A stretch of DNA of 17,738 nt from an uncultured bacterium. Its GTDB lineage: Bacteria > Cyanobacteriota > Vampirovibrionia > Gastranaerophilales > Gastranaerophilaceae. The notes under the pieces were generated by a model that made no database searches, was not told the origin of the DNA, and saw only the letters and a program-made list of their open reading frames with translations. Positions 13,613 to 17,738 of this stretch are shown here, piece by piece. Position 1 is the stretch's first letter. Each line of letters begins with the position of its first letter. The stretch is from NCBI GenBank assembly GCA_900551915.1, contig URXT01000037.1, positions 1 through 17,738 of the forward strand, read 5' to 3'. Made by a program: the position numbers and the translations under genes.

Positions 13613-13631
13613 AAGTGTTAAATAAACACTT
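13613..13631. promoter_or_regulatory. Downstream operator-like palindrome
   Basis: AAGTGT-N7-ACACTT; with the inner bases the arms are AAGTGTT and AACACTT. It begins about +10 from the predicted start site of the 101-aa gene and repeats the palindrome of 13463-13507. It could be a repressor site blocking transcription or a small hairpin in the leader. Confidence 0.55.
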
Positions 13632-13661
13632 AATAAAGAAACCTCACGAGAGGAGGATAAA

Positions 13662-13967
13662 ATGATTAGAGTAAACCCAGTACAATTTAATACTAACAGC
13701 AGAAAGTACATCTCATTCGGTGAAGGCAATATGAATAATATTACTCCGAGTGTTGCAATCCTTGCTTTACAAAACCCAAATGCTAAAATTAATTTTGAAA
13801 ATGACCTCAACCGTTCTAAAAAAGCTGATATGGTTCAAAACCCCAATTTCGTTACAGCTTTTGTTAATAAAATCGGAAGAGCTGTCAGCGAATTTAAAAG
13901 ATCAAATAATAATAATATGCAAAATATCAACCCCGATATTTATAACCACATAAGCTATACTGCATAA
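13662..13967 (+). CDS. Small protein of unknown function, strongly promoted
   Basis: This 101-aa protein has no family I recognise. It has no classical signal peptide or membrane segment. The N-terminus MIRVNPVQFNTNSRKYISFGEG is followed by predicted helices (SVAILALQNPNA; DLNRSKKADMVQNPNFVTAFVNKIGRAVSEFKRS) and an Asn-rich tail. Basic and Asn residues are frequent and there are no cysteines. It has the best promoter in the window and a perfect AGGAGG ribosome binding site, so it is probably abundant under some condition. Four copies of a palindrome flank the promoter, pointing to specific control. It stands alone between the U32 gene and a rhodanese gene. The function is unknown; a structural or surface role is only a guess. 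Confidence 0.75.
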   Translation: MIRVNPVQFNTNSRKYISFGEGNMNNITPSVAILALQNPNAKINFENDLNRSKKADMVQNPNFVTAFVNKIGRAVSEFKRSNNNNMQNINPDIYNHISYTA

Positions 13968-14103
13968 GCAGAGCTAAAAACCAGACAAGAATTATAATTA
14001 CACATTTACCCATCTTACTAAATTATTTTTACCCCATTAACTAATCTTTTTTTTTCATGACTTGATTTATTCTGACTTTAAACAAAGAAAGGATAATCAA
14101 GTT

Positions 14104-14487
14104 ATGGATGAAAAAGTTAAAGAACTGCGTTATAATACCCAAAAAGCGCAGCATTATTTTGAGAAAATTCTGGCATTTACAACTGGTCCTGTTGAGTTAA
14201 AGACTTTGCTTGACGAAGGAAATGTGAATGTTATTGATGTCAGAAATCCAGAAGACTATGAAATAAGTCATATCCCGGGAGCAATTTCAATTCCTAAAGA
14301 CGAAATTTCCAATAATCTGGAAAAGCTTTCAAAAGATAAAGTGAACGTAGTATACTGCTACAATCAGCAGTGTCATTTAGGTGCGCGTGCTGCATTAATT
14401 CTGGCTGATTATGACTATCCGGTTATGCTTTTGGAAGGCGGGTTCAAAACCTGGACTGAAGACTTCAGATTTGCAACTGTACAATAG
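14104..14487 (+). CDS. Single-domain rhodanese-like protein
   Basis: Rhodanese domains carry sulfane sulfur as a persulfide on a loop cysteine and pass it to acceptors such as thiols or thio-cofactor pathways. Numbered from the ATG at 14104 (127 aa), the domain covers about 30-125: VIDVRNPEDYEISHIPGAISIP, then the active-site loop CYNQQCHLGAR with C90 as likely catalytic cysteine and R95 completing the CX4R form, then LEGGFKTWTED. A second cysteine, C85, is nearby. The frame is open from 14062, but the AAAGGA ribosome binding site fits the ATG at 14104, and the added residues are not part of the domain. It is soluble with no signal peptide. A terminator-like hairpin follows the gene. The physiological sulfur acceptor is unknown. 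Confidence 0.9.
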   Translation: MDEKVKELRYNTQKAQHYFEKILAFTTGPVELKTLLDEGNVNVIDVRNPEDYEISHIPGAISIPKDEISNNLEKLSKDKVNVVYCYNQQCHLGARAALILADYDYPVMLLEGGFKTWTEDFRFATVQ

Positions 14488-14497
14488 ATTTTGATGT

Positions 14498-14530
14498 TGA
14501 GCCTGCCGGCAATTCCGGCAGGCTCATTTG
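14498..14530 (+). terminator. Hairpin terminator between rhodanese gene and yraN
   Basis: TGAGCCTGCCGG (14498-14509) and CCGGCAGGCTCA (14515-14526) form a perfect 12-bp GC-rich stem with a 5-nt loop, followed by TTTGTTTCTT. It lies between convergent genes and may also act on the yraN side, although the minus strand has no long T run. Confidence 0.75.
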
Positions 14531-14534
14531 TTTC

Positions 14535-14882
14535 TTATAATTGTATATTCTTTAAATGTTCTATTTTAACTTCCGGCTTTAAAGTTATTCCCACAACATC
14601 AATCCTATAGTTTTTAACTTTATTTTCGCTCAGATAATATTGAACTCCTTTAACAATATTTGCAAATTTTGTTTTGGTAATCGCCTCAAGCGGGCTTCCA
14701 AAATCTGATGTCCGGCGGGTTTTAACCTCAACAAACACAACCGTATCTTTATGTTGTGCGATAATATCAATTTCGCAAAATCTTGAGTAATGCTTGTTTC
14801 TTTCCAGAATTTTGAAACCTTGTTTTTCAAGAAACCTGCAGGCTAAATCTTCGCCGCAGTCTCCGAATTTGCGGGTATTCAT
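14535..14882 (-). CDS. yraN: YraN/UPF0102 family nuclease-fold protein
   Basis: The UPF0102 (YraN) family has a restriction-endonuclease/Holliday-junction-resolvase-like fold; its biological role is not settled. The 115-aa protein shows the expected order: GEDLACRFLEKQGFKILERN (about 10-29), then the acidic pair CEIDII (E37, D39) and VFVEVKTRR (E52, K54), matching a PD-(D/E)xK active site. KVKNYRIDVVGI follows near the C-terminus. The ATG at 14882 lies 2 nt after the queF stop; a GTG at 14885 overlaps that stop and is the alternative start. The near-overlap implies translational coupling with queF. Length and motifs are normal. Confidence 0.9.
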   Translation of the reverse strand: MNTRKFGDCGEDLACRFLEKQGFKILERNKHYSRFCEIDIIAQHKDTVVFVEVKTRRTSDFGSPLEAITKTKFANIVKGVQYYLSENKVKNYRIDVVGITLKPEVKIEHLKNIQL

Positions 14883-14884
14883 CA

Positions 14885-15793
14885 CTACTTAACTCCGTTT
14901 CTTGCAAATTTTGTGACATCAGAAAGTGCGTCAAAGTCTTTAAAAGTACAGTTTTTGTTATGTCTGAGCGGGCAGATGTCAATTCCGCCGCGGCGTGTAT
15001 AAAGCGCGCAGACAAATAATTCATCTTTAGGCTCCAGTAAATCATATAACCTTTTATAAATCATTTCACAGCATTCTTCATGAAAATGATATTCCGAGCG
15101 GAAAGATATTAAATATTTTAAAAGGCTGTCTTCCAAAATATGTTTTTTTGATTTGTAATATATGAAAACATCGCCAAAGTCAGGTTGATGCGTAACGCGG
15201 CAATTGGAGCGCAGAGAATCAAATGTCAGATAATGCGTTTGAAGATTGGACAAATCTTCTGTCTGCAATAGTTCCGGAGCTTCTTTAAAGTTTTTGGCTT
15301 TTAAGTTTTTTTCATCAATATACTGCATTATATTTTTGAAATTGCTGAAAATCTCTGCACGTTCAATGCTGTTTTCAAGAAATTTTATAGAAACCTGAGT
15401 TTTTAACTTTTCGCTTAAATCTTTTTTTATTTTGTCCGCGCAGATTTCAAGGCATTCAGTCGTTGTACTGCCAAATTTTGTCATGTTAAAAGAATTCAAA
15501 TATAATTTTAAAGATTTAGATTCAACCAAAAATTCTGACCTGCAATCATATTTTATTTTTAACAATCTTGTGACAGGAATTCCGTTCTCTGTCATTGCAG
15601 AAAATTCATATGCATGCCAAACATCAAAACCTTCAAAAGGTAGATTTTCGTTTTGAAGATTGTATTGCTTCCGGTTTTCAATCCTTGGAATTGCGACGAG
15701 AAGCGACGGGTCATAAATTTCGCTTCCGCTTATCTTTTTCCCTAAATGAGTCGATGCAATTATATCAGTATTATTTATGTTATGAGTTTCCAT
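14885..15793 (-). CDS. queF: NADPH-dependent 7-cyano-7-deazaguanine reductase QueF (bimodular type)
   Basis: QueF reduces the nitrile preQ0 to the amine preQ1 with NADPH, a cytoplasmic step in queuosine synthesis for wobble-modified tRNAs. The 302-aa length and two-module layout match the long (YqcD-like) class. The N-terminal module carries the ESKSLKLYLNSFN motif (about 91-103). The C-terminal module has SLRSNCRVTHQPDFGD with catalytic C198 and D205, and FRSEYHFHEECCE with H238 and E239/E240. The ATG at 15793 lacks a strong ribosome binding site and has a weak -10-like TACTTT 6 nt upstream, so it may also be leaderless. It is followed by yraN with overlapping start and stop. No other queuosine gene is in the window. 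Confidence 0.95.
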   Translation of the reverse strand: METHNINNTDIIASTHLGKKISGSEIYDPSLLVAIPRIENRKQYNLQNENLPFEGFDVWHAYEFSAMTENGIPVTRLLKIKYDCRSEFLVESKSLKLYLNSFNMTKFGSTTTECLEICADKIKKDLSEKLKTQVSIKFLENSIERAEIFSNFKNIMQYIDEKNLKAKNFKEAPELLQTEDLSNLQTHYLTFDSLRSNCRVTHQPDFGDVFIYYKSKKHILEDSLLKYLISFRSEYHFHEECCEMIYKRLYDLLEPKDELFVCALYTRRGGIDICPLRHNKNCTFKDFDALSDVTKFARNGVK

Positions 15794-15835
15794 AATCTCA
15801 AAGTAGCAAAAATTTTTTGTATTGTAAATGATACT

Positions 15836-15869
15836 AAAAAAATCCCGCCTTCACGACGGGAGTTTTTTT
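15836..15869 (-). terminator. Intrinsic terminator after the 97-aa gene
   Basis: TCCCG (15843-15847) pairs with CGGGA (15857-15861), and long A and T runs on either side extend the pairing. On the minus strand it ends in a T7 run, so it should stop leftward transcripts from the gene at 15868 before queF. It begins right at that gene's stop codon. Confidence 0.75.
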
Positions 15870-16161
15870 AATATACTTTAATCTGAAAATAGAATTTCAT
15901 ATTTTGTCCAAATAATGGTTTTTCGCGTTTTTGTAATATCAGGTCGGATTTTACATTAAAGTCATTATGAAAATAATCATGAATTTCCTGCATTATTTGT
16001 TTTTCGAATTTATTATAAGACTTTTTAGTAATTGTCATTACAAAGCTGTTTTGTGGCGATTTTTTGTTTAAGTCCAAATAAATGTTGAAAGGATATACAG
16101 CGTTTATCTGCTGCTGTAAAATTTCAAGTGCTTTTGGTAATTCTATTATTTTTTCATCCAT
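15868..16161 (-). CDS. Small protein of unknown function
   Basis: This 97-aa soluble protein has no recognised family. It has no signal peptide, membrane segment or cysteine. The N-terminal part ELPKALEILQQQINAVYPF looks helical, followed by a strand (FNIYLDLNKK), another strand (SFVMTITKKS), a helix (NKFEKQIMQEIHDYFHND) and a last strand (MKFYFQIKVY), an alpha/beta pattern. AAGGA precedes the ATG at 16161 at normal spacing. It lies 45 nt downstream of the symporter gene on the same strand, so the two are likely co-transcribed, and a terminator follows its stop. A link to transport is inferred only from position. Confidence 0.7.
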   Translation of the reverse strand: MDEKIIELPKALEILQQQINAVYPFNIYLDLNKKSPQNSFVMTITKKSYNKFEKQIMQEIHDYFHNDFNVKSDLILQKREKPLFGQNMKFYFQIKVY

Positions 16162-16206
16162 GTTTTTTCCTTCTTTTTATATAATAAACTAATGTATATT
16201 TCTAAG

Positions 16207-17529
16207 TTATGTTATATCTTCATAGTTTGCCGGGTTGTTTAACAAATCATAATTGATTTCGTTTTCATTATCTGCTATTGCGGCTGCAACCACCACATCT
16301 GATGTAACGTTTACAAGTGTGCGCATCATATCCGTAATTCTCTCAATTGTAAACAAGAATGCAAATCCAGTTACGAGCTGTTCCGGACTTAATCCCATAC
16401 CGTTAAGTATTAACGCGATTGTAATCAATCCGGCTCCTGGAATTCCTGCACAAGTTGAAGAGGCAATTATTGCAAGAACCGCAATTTGAATTATTAAGAA
16501 CAAATCAAGCGGCACCCCGTAAGCCTGCGCTAAGAATATTACTGCAACAACCTGTAATAATGCTGTTCCATCCATATTTAAAGTTGCACCCAGCGGAAGA
16601 ACAAAACTAGAAATCTTATGTGAAATTCCTCGTTTCTCACAACATGCAATTGTTAAAGGTAAAGTTGCGGAAGAACTTGCCGTTCCAAAAGCAACCATCA
16701 TTGCCTCGGTTACAGCAGAATAAAGCATTACAACCGAAACTTTAGAAACCTTTTTCAAAAAAACAGGGTAAACTATGAAAAGTTGAATTAAAAATCCTAT
16801 TAAAAGTACAAGTAAATATTTTGAAATGCTTGAAAAGATTTCAATACCAAAGCTGGACACCGCACTTGCAGTAAGAGCAAAAACACCCGGAGCTGCCATG
16901 AACATAATCCAATCAGTTATCTTCATTGTTGCTGCAAAAACTGATTCAAAAAAGGAAACAATAGGTCTATTTACATCACCGACTTTAGATAGCGCAATTG
17001 CAAAAATTACGCAGAATACAATAATAGGAACCATATCTCCGACTGCAACCGAGTGAAAAGGATTATTGGGTATGAACCCTAAGAAAATATTTAAAATATT
17101 TCCCTGTTGCTGCTGCATTGTTGCTGCAACTGTTGCCTGAACCTCACTTGCAGCGTTTTGAGCAATATAGTTAGCAGCCCCGATTCCAGGCTTTAATATT
17201 AACGCTAGCGCTGCTCCTATGGCTACAGCAATGGTAGTTATAATTCCATAGTAAAGAACCATTTTTGAACCAAATTTTCCAAGTTGTTTGTTGTCCCCAA
17301 CGCTTGTAATTCCGATTATTATTGCAGAGACCACAAGCGGTATTACAACCATCTGTATTAATCTTATAAATACTTGGCCTATAAAAGTTAAAATATTTGA
17401 GGCCAAAATGTTTGGATGGCTGTGAAGCAGAATTCCAACAATAATACCGCCGAGAATTCCAAGAAATATATGACCGTTTCGTTTAATTCCAAGTCCCAGC
17501 GCAATTAGTATTTGCATATGCAATTTCAT
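16207..17529 (-). CDS. Dicarboxylate/amino-acid:cation symporter (DAACS family)
   Basis: This is a 440-aa inner-membrane secondary transporter of the GltP/DctA/SdcS type, which takes up glutamate, aspartate or C4-dicarboxylates with Na+ or H+. It has about eight hydrophobic membrane segments plus two re-entrant hairpins. The diagnostic motifs are the serine-rich ASSSATLP (284-291) in hairpin 1, NMDGT (318-322) in TM7, and IPGAGLITIALILNGMGL in hairpin 2. The N-terminus IKRNGHIFLGILGGIIVG fits TM1. The ATG at 17529 has GAGGG 9 nt upstream; a second ATG at 17517 has none. Its own promoter is at 17567-17595. The 97-aa gene follows on the same strand. Substrate and coupling ion cannot be told apart from these motifs, so no symbol is given. 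Confidence 0.93.
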   Translation of the reverse strand: MKLHMQILIALGLGIKRNGHIFLGILGGIIVGILLHSHPNILASNILTFIGQVFIRLIQMVVIPLVVSAIIIGITSVGDNKQLGKFGSKMVLYYGIITTIAVAIGAALALILKPGIGAANYIAQNAASEVQATVAATMQQQQGNILNIFLGFIPNNPFHSVAVGDMVPIIVFCVIFAIALSKVGDVNRPIVSFFESVFAATMKITDWIMFMAAPGVFALTASAVSSFGIEIFSSISKYLLVLLIGFLIQLFIVYPVFLKKVSKVSVVMLYSAVTEAMMVAFGTASSSATLPLTIACCEKRGISHKISSFVLPLGATLNMDGTALLQVVAVIFLAQAYGVPLDLFLIIQIAVLAIIASSTCAGIPGAGLITIALILNGMGLSPEQLVTGFAFLFTIERITDMMRTLVNVTSDVVVAAAIADNENEINYDLLNNPANYEDIT

Positions 17530-17566
17530 AATTAATTACCCTCATTAATTTGTATTGTACCTGTCA

Positions 17567-17595
17567 ATTATACAATTATTTATTACAATTTTCAA
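17567..17595 (-). promoter_or_regulatory. Promoter of the symporter gene
   Basis: On the minus strand TTGAAA (17595-17590) and TATAAT (17572-17567) are separated by exactly 17 bp, with TTG just before the -10. The start near 17560 leaves a leader of about 31 nt with the GAGGG ribosome binding site. Confidence 0.7.
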
Positions 17596-17660
17596 ATGTT
17601 TAAGAAAAAAATCGTAAAATTGAGGGAGAATAAGCTGAAAGTTGTATAAATTGTATGCTC

Positions 17661-17738
17661 TTAAATTTTAAACATGTGCATTTTGCAAAAACCGTCGCAT
17701 GTAAAAGGATAAATCTTCTTTAGGGAAGGGTCTTTCAG
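17661..17738 (-). pseudogene. C-terminal fragment of a second U32-family copy, cut by window end
   Basis: The minus strand is open from the window edge and encodes LKDPSLKKIYPFTCDGFC, then KMHMFKI and a TAA stop. It matches residues 481-503 of the U32 protein at 11617-13272. The first 54 nt are identical to 13057-13110, then the two diverge after HMF, where this copy stops within two codons while the full gene continues for about 50 more. The fragment therefore lacks the family C-terminus. It may be a truncated paralogue or a remnant from a duplication/inversion; an assembly artefact at a contig end is also possible. The 5' part lies outside the window. Confidence 0.6.

Noticed and set aside
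14062..14103. N-terminal extension of the rhodanese
   Set aside because: The AAAGGA site is placed for the ATG at 14104, and the extra 14 residues precede the domain without adding to it.

Overview
The window is about 17.7 kb of AT-rich bacterial DNA carrying ordinary housekeeping genes packed on both strands with short gaps. The mix is a class II lysyl-tRNA synthetase, RecF, a PilT pilus-retraction ATPase, bimodular QueF, Maf, YraN, a U32-type protein and a matrixin-like exported protein. Together with the base composition this would fit a gut bacterium of the Gastranaerophilales/Melainabacteria type, but that is a judgement from overall character, not from a marker gene. The last 78 bases nearly repeat, in inverse orientation, part of a gene 4.6 kb upstream, so the window may end where an assembly broke at a repeat.

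Layout. 46-3120 (minus): primosomal helicase priA followed upstream by a PC4-like ssDNA-binding protein gene. A divergent HTH regulator follows at 3273. 3644-4951 (minus): a SEC-C zinc-finger protein. 5077-5673 (plus): an exported matrixin-fold protein that has lost its zinc ligands. 5674-6050: two broken tRNA-Pro-like copies with a hairpin in the D arm, then an intact tRNA-Pro(GGG). 6083-7195 (minus): recF. 7295-10285 (plus): a small gene, pilT and lysS. 10450-11312 (minus): maf and a small gene. 11617-14487 (plus): a U32-family gene, a small gene with a strong promoter, and a rhodanese. 14535-17529 (minus): yraN, queF, a small gene and a dicarboxylate/amino-acid:cation symporter. 17661-17738 (minus): the tail of a second U32 copy.

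Most unusual points. (1) priA contains an in-frame 537-bp insertion encoding a DUF559 endonuclease-like domain, bounded by 39-bp inverted REP-like repeats and sitting just before Walker A; this looks like a small mobile unit that inserts without destroying an essential gene. (2) Two 107-bp palindromic repeats, 103/107 identical, each lie between convergent genes. (3) A 19-bp palindrome AAGTGT-N7-ACACTT occurs four times around one strong promoter. (4) Three genes have TATAAT exactly 6 nt before ATG, predicting leaderless mRNAs. (5) The matrixin-like protein has all three zinc histidines replaced. (6) The maf ribosome binding site lies in a perfect 13-bp hairpin.

Functionally the genes cover replication restart and repair (priA, recF), translation (lysS, tRNA-Pro), tRNA modification (queF), nucleotide-pool cleaning (maf), surface motility (pilT) and nutrient uptake (the symporter). 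They do not form one pathway. No phage, CRISPR array or IS transposase is visible.
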